A stretch of DNA of 64,000 nucleotides from an uncultured bacterium (GTDB lineage Bacteria; Planctomycetota; UBA8108; UBA1146), in NCBI GenBank assembly GCA_913056395.1, contig CAJXMG010000009.1, positions 1 to 64,000 on the forward strand, written 5' to 3'. The position numbers and the translations under genes were made by a program. Positions 55,404 to 64,000 of this stretch are shown here, piece after piece (positions within the stretch are counted from its first letter, which is position 1; each line of letters starts with the position of its first letter). The notes beneath the pieces are model-generated. The model saw nothing but the letters and a program-made list of their open reading frames with translations. It was not told the origin of the DNA and made no database searches.

Positions 55404-56354
55404 ATGTCTCTCTCCAGTGCAATCCTTCAGGTTCGCAATCTTTCGGTCAGCTTCGGAAAGATCAAAGCCGTCAATAACGTCAATTTTGATGTTGAGCGCG
55501 GTGTGATCCACGGCTTCATAGGCCCGAATGGTGCTGGCAAAACCACGACGATTCGTGTGATTTCTACTTTGCAAGTTCCCGATGAAGGCGGAGTTTGGGT
55601 GAATGGTCAAAATGTTCTGACCCAACCCGATTCAATACGGATGAATCTGGGCTATATGCCCGATCACGTGGGAGTGTATGCAGGATTGAGTGTGATGGAG
55701 TACCTCGATTTCTTCGCCATGACCCGTCGAATCTATGGGCCCAAGAAATCTTCGGTGATTTCCGACGTTGTTGAACTGACAGATCTCGGTGATCTGCTGG
55801 ATCGGGAAGTCGAATCTCTTTCAAAGGGTATGCGGCAGCGAATGTGCCTTGCACAGACTTTGCTTCATGAGCCTGATCTTTTGATTCTGGATGAACCTGC
55901 AAGTGGTTTGGATCCGCGGGCGCGCATCGAATTCCGGGATTTGATTCTGGAGCTTCGCCGTTTGGGGAAAACGGTCTTCCTGTCGAGTCACATTTTGTCT
56001 GAGTTATCTCCGATCTGTGACTCCGTGAGCATTATCGAAAAGGGTCGAGTTGTGGCCCATGGTTCGATTGACGAAATTCAGACTCTCATGAGTCAGGGGA
56101 AAACGTCCTTTGACGTCACTCTCCTCAAAGAGCCAGGTAAAGAACTGGAGCCCCTGCTTAGCCAGCTTCCAGGTTTCATGCTGATCATGCTGCAGGGGAA
56201 AAAGTTTCGGTTTGAGTGGACCGGCGAGATTGAAGATGTTTCCAAAGTTTGGGAGCTACTCTCAACCAATGGATTTGTCATTTCCGGAATCAGTAAAAAA
56301 GAAGACAATTTGGAGAATATCTTCATGTCACTGACGACTGGAGAAGTCCAATGA
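55404..56354 (+). CDS. ABC-2 type transporter ATP-binding protein
   Basis: The 316-residue protein has Walker A GFIGPNGAGKTTTIRV, the signature LSKGMRQRMCLAQTL, Walker B LLILDEPASGLDPRAR and a switch histidine in FLSSHILSELS, plus a C-terminal extension typical of ABC-2 subfamily members. It powers the permease encoded immediately downstream. The ATG has AGGAGGAATAAGA upstream. Substrate is not evident. Confidence 0.92.
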   Translation: MSLSSAILQVRNLSVSFGKIKAVNNVNFDVERGVIHGFIGPNGAGKTTTIRVISTLQVPDEGGVWVNGQNVLTQPDSIRMNLGYMPDHVGVYAGLSVMEYLDFFAMTRRIYGPKKSSVISDVVELTDLGDLLDREVESLSKGMRQRMCLAQTLLHEPDLLILDEPASGLDPRARIEFRDLILELRRLGKTVFLSSHILSELSPICDSVSIIEKGRVVAHGSIDEIQTLMSQGKTSFDVTLLKEPGKELEPLLSQLPGFMLIMLQGKKFRFEWTGEIEDVSKVWELLSTNGFVISGISKKEDNLENIFMSLTTGEVQ

Positions 56355-58042
56355 ACCGTTCACTGCTCTTCAAATTTTTAGGTTTGCCCATGATCCAGAA
56401 GGATCTTTTTCTGGCGATGAAAAAGACTTCTTGGATGGTGATTCAGATCATTTATCTGGTTGTCGTTGGATTTGTACTGTCCTTGAATATCCTCAACTGG
56501 AAAGGGACCAATTCCAGCCCCGACTCATTGTGGAGCACTGTCAGTACAACGGAGCTGGTTTTTGTCTACCTGTTCATGCAAATGATGGCTCTTTGTGTGA
56601 TTTTTCCATTTTTGGCTGGAAGTACCATCTCCAGGGAAAGATCTGAAAAAACCTGGGCTCTCTTGAGAACAACCTCGATGACACCCGGAGAATTGATCCG
56701 GGGCAAATTTTTCGCCTTGTTGAGTCAGGGGGTCTTCATCCTTCTGATCAGTGCTCCGCTGCTCGTGATGATGACACTGTTGGGTGGAGTTGCGCTTGAA
56801 AATCTCCTAATGGAGTACCTGATTCATGTTGTTTTGATCGCCTGGATCAGTTCGGTGGGAGTCCTGAGTTCTGCGATTACTCGCAAAGGGGCTGCTTCCT
56901 ACATTTCGACCCCTCTCTTCTTTTTCTTCCCCATGCTTGCAGCTCTGAATGGTGCTGGATTTACATATCTGCGCGAGAAGCAAACGATCACGAGCAAACT
57001 GGTTGCTTTTCATGCATTTGATCCCGAGGCGTTTTTTCTGACGATCTCTGTCGTCTTCATCACTGGTCTCGGTTCACTGTTGGGGGCAATTCACCTGACG
57101 TCACCGAAGAATTCGGTACGCAGTCTGCCGACCCGAATCGGTATTTTTGTGTTGTATGGTTACGCCGCGATTTGGTTCTTTGTTTACGCCCCTACTTTGT
57201 TGAAAGTGCCAGCCCGGGAATTCCTTATGCTGACGTTTTTGTCAGGAATATTGTTGGTACCTCTTTTAAGAATTGCCGGAGCGGGTCCCGAAGTTCCTCT
57301 GGGTATTCGACAGTTGGGCAGAGATAAACCGATTGCCTCCAGATTATTGGTGCTGTTTACGCCAGGAGGGATTCGTAACCTGTTGTTTTGCGTGTTGATC
57401 ATTCTGCTCTTCATACCAGCGGGACTGGTTGGGGGTGAGGGTGTTCTCAGTGACCCAAATGTAGACGTCGTTACTGCAACGGCGGGCCTTGATTTTCTTC
57501 GAGACCTCTACTTCTCGGTGCTTTTTTGGATTGCTTCCTTGATGGCTTTGGCCTGGTTTTTGGGGCAGTGTGGTTGCGGCAGTATCCTGAGTGCTTCTCT
57601 GGCATTTACGGCTCACTTGATAGCAGTCCTTGTATTGACCGTTCTCACTGTACGATCGGGAATCCCCGGTTGGCCTGCCTATGAGCCAGGCTTGGGGATG
57701 ATTTCGACACCCTACAATCTGATTCAAATAGCCGGCACTAATAGTGCATACAACTTTCAACGGGGATTCCCGTCCTATTTCGATCCCGGGGCTGTGCGCA
57801 TGGACACGATTTTTAACATCGTCACATTCTTGCTTTTTTCGGTCCTCGGCATTGTTGTTTCGGTTGTCAAAAAGAGGCCCCTTTTCTCAGTGTACTCAGG
57901 GAATGATGGAAAGCTGCTGCTGGATCTTCCCGATTCTGCTTCAGTTTCAAATGATCAGCAAAATGTAACTGATTCAATCAGTGTTGTAGATCCTGACTTC
58001 AATTCTGATAGTCAAAACGTAAAGACCAAGGACGAGTCATGA
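56351..58042 (+). CDS. ABC-2 type multi-pass permease
   Basis: The 563-residue protein overlaps the ATPase by 4 bp (ATGA) and has about 12 predicted transmembrane helices (for example LIHVVLIAWISSVGVL and FFALLSQGVFILLISAPLLV). The segment STISRERSEKTWALLRTTSM is the ABC-2 coupling-helix motif. It is larger than the common six-helix form, like the permeases of NosY/gliding-type exporters. The following gene overlaps by 4 bp. Substrate unknown. Confidence 0.87.
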   Translation: MNRSLLFKFLGLPMIQKDLFLAMKKTSWMVIQIIYLVVVGFVLSLNILNWKGTNSSPDSLWSTVSTTELVFVYLFMQMMALCVIFPFLAGSTISRERSEKTWALLRTTSMTPGELIRGKFFALLSQGVFILLISAPLLVMMTLLGGVALENLLMEYLIHVVLIAWISSVGVLSSAITRKGAASYISTPLFFFFPMLAALNGAGFTYLREKQTITSKLVAFHAFDPEAFFLTISVVFITGLGSLLGAIHLTSPKNSVRSLPTRIGIFVLYGYAAIWFFVYAPTLLKVPAREFLMLTFLSGILLVPLLRIAGAGPEVPLGIRQLGRDKPIASRLLVLFTPGGIRNLLFCVLIILLFIPAGLVGGEGVLSDPNVDVVTATAGLDFLRDLYFSVLFWIASLMALAWFLGQCGCGSILSASLAFTAHLIAVLVLTVLTVRSGIPGWPAYEPGLGMISTPYNLIQIAGTNSAYNFQRGFPSYFDPGAVRMDTIFNIVTFLLFSVLGIVVSVVKKRPLFSVYSGNDGKLLLDLPDSASVSNDQQNVTDSISVVDPDFNSDSQNVKTKDES

Positions 58043-58956
58043 GGAAAAAAATCTGCTTGGGCTTCTTGTGCAGCTTCTTTTTGATCAGTTTTTTGGTCTC
58101 AGGGGCTGTCTTTGCTGCGGATGTCATCATTCTCAAGAGTGGCCGTACGATTACGGGAAAGATTCTCAGCCGATCTGACAAAACTTTGGAAGTGGAAATG
58201 ACAGTGGGGAAATCCACTGCAACGATCACCATTCAGGTTTCAGATATCGACAGAATCGAAAAGGGTGAGAACAAGGATGTTGAGTTTCGAAAGCGTTGGA
58301 GTGCGCTCAAGTCCAATGATCTCCCCGGTCATGAAGCGCTTCTGAAGTGGTGTGAGGACAACAGCCTTTCCATACAGGCTGCCCAAGTCCGTAAGAAGAT
58401 CGATTCTGTTAAATTGGTTCTACTGAAGGAAAAGTACCCAGATCTGTGGTGCAGGCCATGTGAAGCCAGCGGCAAACTTTCGTGTCAGGGCTGTGAGGGG
58501 AAGGGGGTCAAGGTTGACCCCTGTCAACGCTGCGCGGGTAGTGGCGAAATCGGTTGTCGAGCCTGTTCGCGGAAGAAGCAGGGGAGTCTGGATTGTCGAC
58601 GCTGCGGTGGGGCCGGGGTTTATGAGCGATTCGACCCCGCCAAGGGGCGGAAGGTGAAAACCCGGTGCAGCACCTGTAGCGGTAAGGGGAAAATCGAATG
58701 TCCGACCTGTTCAGGAAAACAGAAGTCCAAGTGCGAAGACTGTAAAGGTGAGGGCGGAAATAAGGTGTCGTGTGTGACTTGTGACGGGGCGCGACACAGT
58801 TACTGCAAACTCTGCGAAGGTTCCGGGGTAAAAGGCAATCCGGAGAAGAAACCGGTACCGAAACCGGGTGAGACCAGAGGTAAATCCGGCGAGGAAGACA
58901 AGGCTGGCGAGAAGCCGAAAAAGAAACCCGTCATCAAGAAGAACCCATTCGGATAA
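58039..58956 (+). CDS. Secreted LSM-like protein with ten CxxC motifs (DnaJ-type zinc-finger array)
   Basis: The 305-residue protein has a signal peptide (SFFLISFLVSGAVFA) followed by an LSM/SH3-like barrel (DVIILKSGRTITGKILSRS, IQVSDIDRIEKGE). Residues about 140-270 carry ten CxxC motifs, many as CxxCxGxG (CEGKGVK, CAGSGE, CSGKGK, CEGSGVK), the spacing of the DnaJ zinc-binding domain, which has four. The C-terminal tail is rich in Lys and Pro. It overlaps the permease by 4 bp. The J domain is absent. A periplasmic zinc- or thiol-dependent chaperone or adaptor for the ABC system is inferred. Confidence 0.82.
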   Translation: MRKKICLGFLCSFFLISFLVSGAVFAADVIILKSGRTITGKILSRSDKTLEVEMTVGKSTATITIQVSDIDRIEKGENKDVEFRKRWSALKSNDLPGHEALLKWCEDNSLSIQAAQVRKKIDSVKLVLLKEKYPDLWCRPCEASGKLSCQGCEGKGVKVDPCQRCAGSGEIGCRACSRKKQGSLDCRRCGGAGVYERFDPAKGRKVKTRCSTCSGKGKIECPTCSGKQKSKCEDCKGEGGNKVSCVTCDGARHSYCKLCEGSGVKGNPEKKPVPKPGETRGKSGEEDKAGEKPKKKPVIKKNPFG

Positions 58957-58988
58957 TCAAGGCTTCCTGCCGGCAATACAGTGTGGAT

Positions 58989-59519
58989 TCAGTCTTCCTT
59001 TTGGATCTGAACAAGGAGTGAACCGGCAGCAACGGTTTCTCCTGCTGCGACCTTCACCAGCGAAATGACCCCAGAATCCGGGGCTGCAATCTCATTTTCC
59101 ATTTTCATGGCTTCAAGAAGCAGGAGTGGCTGTCCTGTTTCCACGGTATCACCCTCAGCGACGAGCACTTTTCGGACGATTCCAGGCATGACGCTCTCAA
59201 CAGAGATCAAACCGCTTCCTGCACCTGAGCCAGAAACCTCCCGTGTAATCAGATCCACAGGGTCGAGTACACCCAACTCCATCGGTTCGTGATCGAGCAG
59301 GAACCTCAATGGAGATCCGATCTGGTTTCCTGGCAGCAGGGTGATGGTTCGGGTTTCTCCATGGGAAATCATTCGGAGAACGGTTCCTTCTTCGATGACG
59401 TCCACTCTTGCCTTGAGCTCTGAACCGTCGGGTAGAGCAAAGGTCCATTCCCTGCCGGTAGGATCGCAATGCGCCTCCAGGTTTGCCTGCTGATCAGCCC
59501 ATTCGATTTGGTACTTCAT
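58989..59519 (-). CDS. Biotinyl-carrier subunit of propionyl-CoA carboxylase
   Basis: The 176-residue protein ends in a biotinyl domain with LLLLEAMKMENEIAAP, whose lysine is biotinylated, and a preceding MPGIVRKVLVAEGD segment. The N-terminal part is a small beta domain that probably contacts the carboxyltransferase. It overlaps the biotin carboxylase by 4 bp. Its gene position makes it the carrier for the biotin carboxylase and carboxyltransferase upstream. Confidence 0.88.
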   Translation of the reverse strand: MKYQIEWADQQANLEAHCDPTGREWTFALPDGSELKARVDVIEEGTVLRMISHGETRTITLLPGNQIGSPLRFLLDHEPMELGVLDPVDLITREVSGSGAGSGLISVESVMPGIVRKVLVAEGDTVETGQPLLLLEAMKMENEIAAPDSGVISLVKVAAGETVAAGSLLVQIQKED

Positions 59520-61042
59520 CGGTTTGTGTTTCCTGTTCCTTCTCTTCTGGCTGCTGCTCCCCAGGCTCCACCGGAATGGTCGACAGGGGTGGACTGACTG
59601 AAAGAAGAGGCCAGTGCGTGTCGGGCAATGATGGCGGCGACCATTTGAATCGCATCCGGGTCAGCGGCCTCGTCACGCTTCTTCTGAAGCCAGGTCTCAA
59701 GAGTCGTGGTGTCGAATTCTCCGTTGAGGAACCAATCCTGATCGCAGAGTTCGATACCTAGGGGGACATTGGTGTGTATTCCCCCGATTCGAAGTCTTGA
59801 AAGTAGTGAAGACAGCCTTTGCGAGGCCATGTCTCTGGACTCTGCCCAGACGATGGCCTTGGCCAACATCGGATCGTAGAAGGGGGTGACATCGAGTCCT
59901 TCACGCAATGCCCCATCGATTCTGCAGAATGGAGCATGAGGGATTCTCAAGCCGAGAATCTGCCCTGTGGATGGAATGAAATCCCGGTAGGGATCTTCTG
60001 CGCAGACCCTGAATTCCAGCGACCAGCCACGCATCGGAATATCGGGGTCATGATCCAGTTTTCTTCCTGCAGCAACGTCCAGCTGCATGCCGACGAGGTC
60101 GATTCCGGTGACCATTTCTGTCACCGGATGTTCCACTTGCAGGCGGGTATTCATTTCAAGGAAGTAAAACTCTCCCCGGGCTTCTTCATAGAGGAACTCC
60201 ATGGTTCCGGCACCACGGTAATTCAGGGCCGCAGCACCCGAAACGGCTGCTGCACGAAACTTCTTGCGCATCTCTTCGTCGATGGCGGGGGAAGGGCTTT
60301 CCTCTAGAATCTTCTGGTGATTCCGCTGAAGGGAGCATTCCCTCTCCCCAAGGAACCAGACCGATCCATGGCCATCGCCCACGACCTGTGCCTCGATATG
60401 TTTGGCATTTTGTACCAAGCGTTCGATGTAAACACGGTCGTCGCCAAAAGAAGCTTTCGCCTCAGAGCGGGTTCGCTCCCAGAAAGGAATCAGATCTGCA
60501 TCTGAATCGACCCGGCGAATCCCCTTGCCACCGCCGCCTCCTGCCGCCTTCAAAAGAAGGGGGTAGCCGATTTCAGCGGCAGCAGCTTTGAGGTCCTTTT
60601 CGTTGTCGATGGGGTTTTCGGTTCCGGGGATCACGGGAACCGCTGCGGCTTTCATCAGTTCTCGCGCCCGGACTTTGTCGCCCATCGATTCAATTTGTTC
60701 AGGGGTTGGCCCAATGAAGGTTAATCCAGCGGCTTCAACTGCTCTGGCAAAATCTGCGTTTTCAGCCAGGAAACCATAGCCTGGGTGAATCGCATCGGCT
60801 CCGGTATGACGTGCGGCTTCCAGCAACCGATCTACACGGAGGTAGGACTCGGTGGGGGCTGCGGGGCCGAGGAGGAAGGATTCGTCCGCTGCAAAGCGAT
60901 GGGGAGCGGTTCTGTCCGCCTCTGAGTGGACAGCCACCGTTTCGATCCCGCGCTCTCTACAGCCTTGAAAAACCCGGATGGCGATTTCGCCGCGATTGGC
61001 GACGAGGACCTTTTTGATAGGGCGTGGAGATTCTGTGTTCAC
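59516..61042 (-). CDS. Propionyl/acyl-CoA carboxylase, biotin carboxylase subunit
   Basis: The 508-residue protein has [40 protein letters not shown] and [15 protein letters not shown], as in biotin carboxylases. A C-terminal extension (about 450-508) is longer than AccC and typical of acyl-CoA carboxylase alpha chains without the fused carrier. It carboxylates the separate biotinyl protein downstream. It overlaps both neighbours by 4 bp. Confidence 0.93.
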   Translation of the reverse strand: MNTESPRPIKKVLVANRGEIAIRVFQGCRERGIETVAVHSEADRTAPHRFAADESFLLGPAAPTESYLRVDRLLEAARHTGADAIHPGYGFLAENADFARAVEAAGLTFIGPTPEQIESMGDKVRARELMKAAAVPVIPGTENPIDNEKDLKAAAAEIGYPLLLKAAGGGGGKGIRRVDSDADLIPFWERTRSEAKASFGDDRVYIERLVQNAKHIEAQVVGDGHGSVWFLGERECSLQRNHQKILEESPSPAIDEEMRKKFRAAAVSGAAALNYRGAGTMEFLYEEARGEFYFLEMNTRLQVEHPVTEMVTGIDLVGMQLDVAAGRKLDHDPDIPMRGWSLEFRVCAEDPYRDFIPSTGQILGLRIPHAPFCRIDGALREGLDVTPFYDPMLAKAIVWAESRDMASQRLSSLLSRLRIGGIHTNVPLGIELCDQDWFLNGEFDTTTLETWLQKKRDEAADPDAIQMVAAIIARHALASSFSQSTPVDHSGGAWGAAARREGTGNTNR

Positions 61043-62586
61043 AGCGGCTCATTCCCGTGTTTTTTGGGAGGATTGCTGTCCCGTTTTCCTGCCAGAAGTC
61101 GCAAGCCTTCAATCAGTCGGTGACGGGTTTCCGGCTCCTCGATCACTGCGTCAACATATCCACGTTCAGCAGCCGTAAATGGATTGGCGAAGAGATCTTC
61201 GTATTCCTGGGTCCGATCCTCTGCAACCTGAGTGGGGTTGTCGGATGCTGAAATCTCTTTACGGAATAAAATCTCTACAGCGCCCTTGGCACCCATCACC
61301 GCGATTTCAGCGGAAGGCCAGGCAAAGTTCAGGTCTCCACGAATATGTTTGGAAGACATGACGTCGTATGCGCCACCATAGGCTTTACGGGTGATGACCG
61401 TCAGTTTCGGGACAGTTGCTTCACAGTATGCGTAAAGCAGCTTGGCACCATGAGTGATGATGCCATTCCACTCCTGATCGGTTCCCGGCATGAATCCGGG
61501 AACATCGACAAAGGTGAGGATCGGAATATTGAAACAATCGAGGAAGCGAACAAATCTGGCGGCCTTGACACTTGCCTGAATATCGAGGCAACCAGCAAGG
61601 ACTGAAGGCTGGTTGGCGACAATGCCGACAGTCTGCCCATCCATTCTTGCGAACGCGGTAATAATGTTTCGTGCATACTCGGGCTGAACTTCAAAGAGGG
61701 AGTCCCTGTCGACCACCTTTCGAAGGATTTCGTGCATGTCATAGGGCTTTTCCCGATTGTCAGGAATGATGTCGCTGAGAGCAGGATCTGCACGATCGAT
61801 GGGGTCGCTATTTTCGACGACCGGAGCGGATTCCAGATTGTTTGCAGGCAGATAGGAAAGCAGTTTGCGGATTTCCTCAAGGGTATGACGGTCATCGCGG
61901 CAGCGGAAATGGGCGACACCACTTTTCGCCGCATGGGTCTGGGCTCCACCCAGTTCTTCCTGTGAAACTTCTTCATGGGTCACGGTTTTGACCACATTGG
62001 GGCCGGTCACAAACATGTACGAGGTTCCATCGGCCATGAAGATGAAATCGGTAAGAGCGGGTGAATAGACCGCGCCACCTGCACAGGGGCCGAGAATCGC
62101 ACTGATTTGGGGAACCACACCTGAAGCCATCGTGTTTCTCAGGAAGATATCGGCGTATCCACCCAGGCTGGCAACGCCTTCCTGAATCCGGGCTCCTCCC
62201 GAATCGTTGAGACCGATCAGGGGGGCTCCGGCCTTGATCGCCATCTCCATGATCTTGCAGATCTTGGCAGCATTGGTGGCAGAGAGACTGCCGCCTTCGA
62301 CGGTGAAGTCCTGGCTGTAGAGGAAGACCCTGCGACCATTGACCTCTCCCCAGCCCGTGACGACTCCGTCGCCCGGAGTTTTGCGATCCTGCATTCCAAA
62401 GTCGGTGCAACGGTGGGTCACCATGGCATCCAGTTCCTGGAAAGTACCGGAGTCGAGGAAGACCTCGATTCTTTCACGCGCGGTCAACTTTCCGGAATTA
62501 TGCTGTTTTTCGATTCGGGCCTCGCCGCCTCCATTTCGGGAAGCTTCCAGTCTGTTGCGAGTTTCGATCCGGTTCTTCTCCTTCAT
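61039..62586 (-). CDS. Propionyl/methylmalonyl-CoA carboxyltransferase beta subunit
   Basis: The 515-residue protein has [38 protein letters not shown] and [22 protein letters not shown], hallmarks of propionyl-CoA carboxylase beta and methylmalonyl-CoA carboxyltransferase 12S. It transfers the carboxyl group from biotin to propionyl-CoA. Its ATG overlaps the epimerase stop by one base. Acyl-CoA specificity is inferred from the operon. Confidence 0.94.
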   Translation of the reverse strand: MKEKNRIETRNRLEASRNGGGEARIEKQHNSGKLTARERIEVFLDSGTFQELDAMVTHRCTDFGMQDRKTPGDGVVTGWGEVNGRRVFLYSQDFTVEGGSLSATNAAKICKIMEMAIKAGAPLIGLNDSGGARIQEGVASLGGYADIFLRNTMASGVVPQISAILGPCAGGAVYSPALTDFIFMADGTSYMFVTGPNVVKTVTHEEVSQEELGGAQTHAAKSGVAHFRCRDDRHTLEEIRKLLSYLPANNLESAPVVENSDPIDRADPALSDIIPDNREKPYDMHEILRKVVDRDSLFEVQPEYARNIITAFARMDGQTVGIVANQPSVLAGCLDIQASVKAARFVRFLDCFNIPILTFVDVPGFMPGTDQEWNGIITHGAKLLYAYCEATVPKLTVITRKAYGGAYDVMSSKHIRGDLNFAWPSAEIAVMGAKGAVEILFRKEISASDNPTQVAEDRTQEYEDLFANPFTAAERGYVDAVIEEPETRHRLIEGLRLLAGKRDSNPPKKHGNEPL

Positions 62587-63011
62587 CAGGAGAGCTCCTC
62601 TCGTGTGGGATACTCCACGAGTTCAATGAGCACACCGCCGGCACTGCCGGGGTGAACGAAGTTGATTTGGGTACCATGGCTTCCCGGTTGGGGGGTGTCA
62701 TAAATCAGTCTTGCCCCATTTTTTTTCAACCGTGCCATCGTGTCCTCAAGGTGGGGGGTGCGATAGGCAATGTGGTGAATTCCCTCCCCCTTTTTCTCGA
62801 TGAATTTGGCGATGGGAGAGTCTGCTTCAGTGGGTTCGAGCAGTTCTGTTTTGCCCTCTCCGGTCTCCAGAAAGGCCACAGTGACCTTTTGTGATTTGAC
62901 CAACTCTCTGTGGCCAGTTTTTGCACCCAGTCCGTTATTCCAGAGCAGGAGTGCCTTCTCGATCGATTTGACTGCAATTCCCACATGATCAATGACGAGG
63001 CCTTCAAGCAT
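62586..63011 (-). CDS. mce: Methylmalonyl-CoA epimerase
   Basis: The ATG at 63011 with GGGAG seven bases upstream gives 141 residues, beginning [20 protein letters not shown]. The vicinal-oxygen-chelate metal ligands are seen at [16 protein letters not shown] and IELVEY. It interconverts (S)- and (R)-methylmalonyl-CoA. The open frame extends to 63248 into the mutase subunit and is rejected. It overlaps that gene's end by 8 bp. Confidence 0.94.
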   Translation of the reverse strand: MLEGLVIDHVGIAVKSIEKALLLWNNGLGAKTGHRELVKSQKVTVAFLETGEGKTELLEPTEADSPIAKFIEKKGEGIHHIAYRTPHLEDTMARLKKNGARLIYDTPQPGSHGTQINFVHPGSAGGVLIELVEYPTREELS

Positions 63012-63429
63012 TGTCATTCTCCCTTTCACCCGGCCTGAGCTGTTGGCGGAGATCGGCGACGATCTGCTCGAGGGGGGTCCCTGGTGGATAAAGATGGTCA
63101 AACCCTGCTTTTTGAAGTGATTCAATATCCTGCTGCGGAATGATGCCTCCACCAAAGAGCAAAATATCTTCTGCATCCTCTTCCTTGAGGATCCTGGAGA
63201 CTTCGACGAAGTGTGTCTCATGCGCACCAGAGAGACTGGACAATCCAATTGCCTCGACGTCTTCCTCGATGGCAGCTTTGACGATCTGTTCCGCAGTCGT
63301 TCGCAAGCCGGTATAGATCACTTCCATTCCCGCATCACGGAGCGCGCGAAGAACCAGGCGGATTCCACGGTCGTGTCCATCGAGACCCGGTTTGGCCAAC
63401 AGGATGCGAATCGGTCCACTTCTAGCCAT
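63004..63429 (-). CDS. Cobalamin-binding subunit of methylmalonyl-CoA mutase
   Basis: The ATG at 63429 gives 141 residues. The B12-binding motif LAKPGLDGHDRGIRLV has the lower-ligand histidine, followed by GLSSLSGAHETHFVEV and the Gly-rich FGGGIIPQQDIESLQ. It is a separate C-terminal domain of the adenosylcobalamin mutase. A TTG further upstream (63447) is an alternative start. It overlaps the large subunit by 8 bp. Confidence 0.93.
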   Translation of the reverse strand: MARSGPIRILLAKPGLDGHDRGIRLVLRALRDAGMEVIYTGLRTTAEQIVKAAIEEDVEAIGLSSLSGAHETHFVEVSRILKEEDAEDILLFGGGIIPQQDIESLQKAGFDHLYPPGTPLEQIVADLRQQLRPGERENDNA

Positions 63430-64000
63430 GGTCCTGAAACTCCCCAAAAACCCTGCTGAGGGTGGTGCAAATTTCTCCCAGAGTGCAACCGGCTTCCAGA
63501 GCGTCCACCATGACAGGGATCAAGTTGGAGTCACCGGAAGCGGCGGCCTCGATGTGATTCAAATGACTCTCGATTTCAGCCTGGTCCCTCTTTGCCCGAT
63601 GGGTTGAGAGAGCTTCCTTGCGCTGTGCTTCCACTGCAGGATCGACACTGAAGGGCGCTTCAGGAATCTCTCCATCACGGGTCACGCCAATGGGCGTGGT
63701 TTTTCCCGAATCCTGATCGAGTTGAGATTTGTAAGCGCTGTCTTCGATGGCTCTTCTGACATAGCCATCCCGTATCGCCTTGAGCATTCCGCCGCGTTCA
63801 TCAATTTCGTGGATCAGGCTCAGGGCTTCTTGCTCGATGGAGTCGGTCATATTCTCGATGAATGGGGCGCCTCCGAGTGGGTCGACACAATCTGCGACAC
63901 CGGATTCGCTGGCGATGATTTGTTGGGTTCGAAGTGCCAACCTCGCTGCTTCCTCACTGGGAAGTGACAACGCCTCGTCCCAGCCATTGGTGTGGAGGGA
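63422..64000 (-). CDS. Methylmalonyl-CoA mutase catalytic subunit (C-terminal part, partial)
   Basis: Only the last 192 residues are in the window. SLHTNGWDEALSLPSEEA, LRTQQIIASESGVADCVDPL and GGMLKAIRDGYVRRAI are the C-terminal TIM-barrel and dimer-interface segments of the mutase. The separate small subunit follows with an 8-bp overlap, so this is the two-chain form with the B12 domain split off. The 5' part lies outside the window. Confidence 0.94.
   Translation of the reverse strand, partial: SLHTNGWDEALSLPSEEAARLALRTQQIIASESGVADCVDPLGGAPFIENMTDSIEQEALSLIHEIDERGGMLKAIRDGYVRRAIEDSAYKSQLDQDSGKTTPIGVTRDGEIPEAPFSVDPAVEAQRKEALSTHRAKRDQAEIESHLNHIEAAASGDSNLIPVMVDALEAGCTLGEICTTLSRVFGEFQDHG

Overview
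The window is a gene-dense, moderately GC-rich stretch of a bacterial chromosome. Nearly all genes are housekeeping or envelope genes; I see no phage, insertion sequence, integrase or CRISPR array. The organism is a diderm: it has an LptB-type LPS-export ATPase, an OmpA-type lipoprotein, TatC, and a pseudopilin cluster. It also has a complete propionyl-CoA to succinyl-CoA route and an electron-transfer flavoprotein. The mix of secreted LSM-like proteins, divergent DnaA, enlarged TatC and signal peptidase, HTTM/VKGC-like membrane protein and small DUF-type membrane proteins suggests a deep-branching lineage. A planctomycete or a related candidate phylum is my best guess, but this is inference and not proven by any marker I can align here.

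Layout. 1-6067 (minus): RluA-type pseudouridine synthase, etfB, etfA and a terminator, then an FHA-GAF histidine kinase with its response regulator and a partial secreted protein. 6235-12705 (plus): promoter, accB-accC, then five pseudopilin genes ending at a bidirectional terminator. 12703-17853 (minus): polA-coaE-rho. 17873-31668 (plus): a BRCT/coiled-coil membrane protein, tatC-cinA-mnmD-like-LSM-like secreted protein, a divergent dnaA, recG, a small membrane protein, an HTH/acidic/TM protein, an OmpA lipoprotein and rsmA. 31862-38039 (plus): a 4 x 15 bp tandem repeat, dnaG-rpoD, a zinc-ribbon coiled-coil protein and a single-TM protein. 38041-46153 (minus): HTTM/VKGC-like protein, RNase P RNA, two small membrane proteins, lptB-lepB-lepA-rdgB and rph. 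46268-58956 (plus): a galE carrying an extra C-terminal MshEN-like module, a SurA-like lipoprotein, scpB, tRNA-Arg(ACG), tadA, tRNA-Ser(CGA), tRNA-Ser(GGA), SRP RNA, dnaX-ybaB-recR, then a four-gene ABC-exporter-like operon that ends in a secreted protein with ten CxxC motifs. 58989-64000 (minus): methylmalonyl-CoA mutase, epimerase and a three-subunit propionyl-CoA carboxylase, all with overlapping ends.

How it fits together. Several clusters are classic: dnaG-rpoD, tadA/SRP RNA/dnaX/ybaB/recR, and the methylmalonyl-CoA operon. EtfAB would take electrons from acyl-CoA dehydrogenases, whose odd-chain product propionyl-CoA is consumed by the last operon. AccBC serves fatty-acid synthesis.

The least explained and most interesting parts are: the 53737-58956 ABC operon with its CxxC-rich secreted protein; GalE fused to a putative c-di-GMP-sensing MshEN-like domain; a membrane-anchored coiled-coil protein with a BRCT-like tail; a TatC with about 190 extra residues in its first periplasmic loop; a DnaA whose DNA-recognition loop is altered; and short imperfect tandem repeats in the leaders of polA, recG, dnaG, dnaX and galE. 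Start codons were chosen by hand from Shine-Dalgarno sequences and gene overlaps and often differ from the longest open frame.
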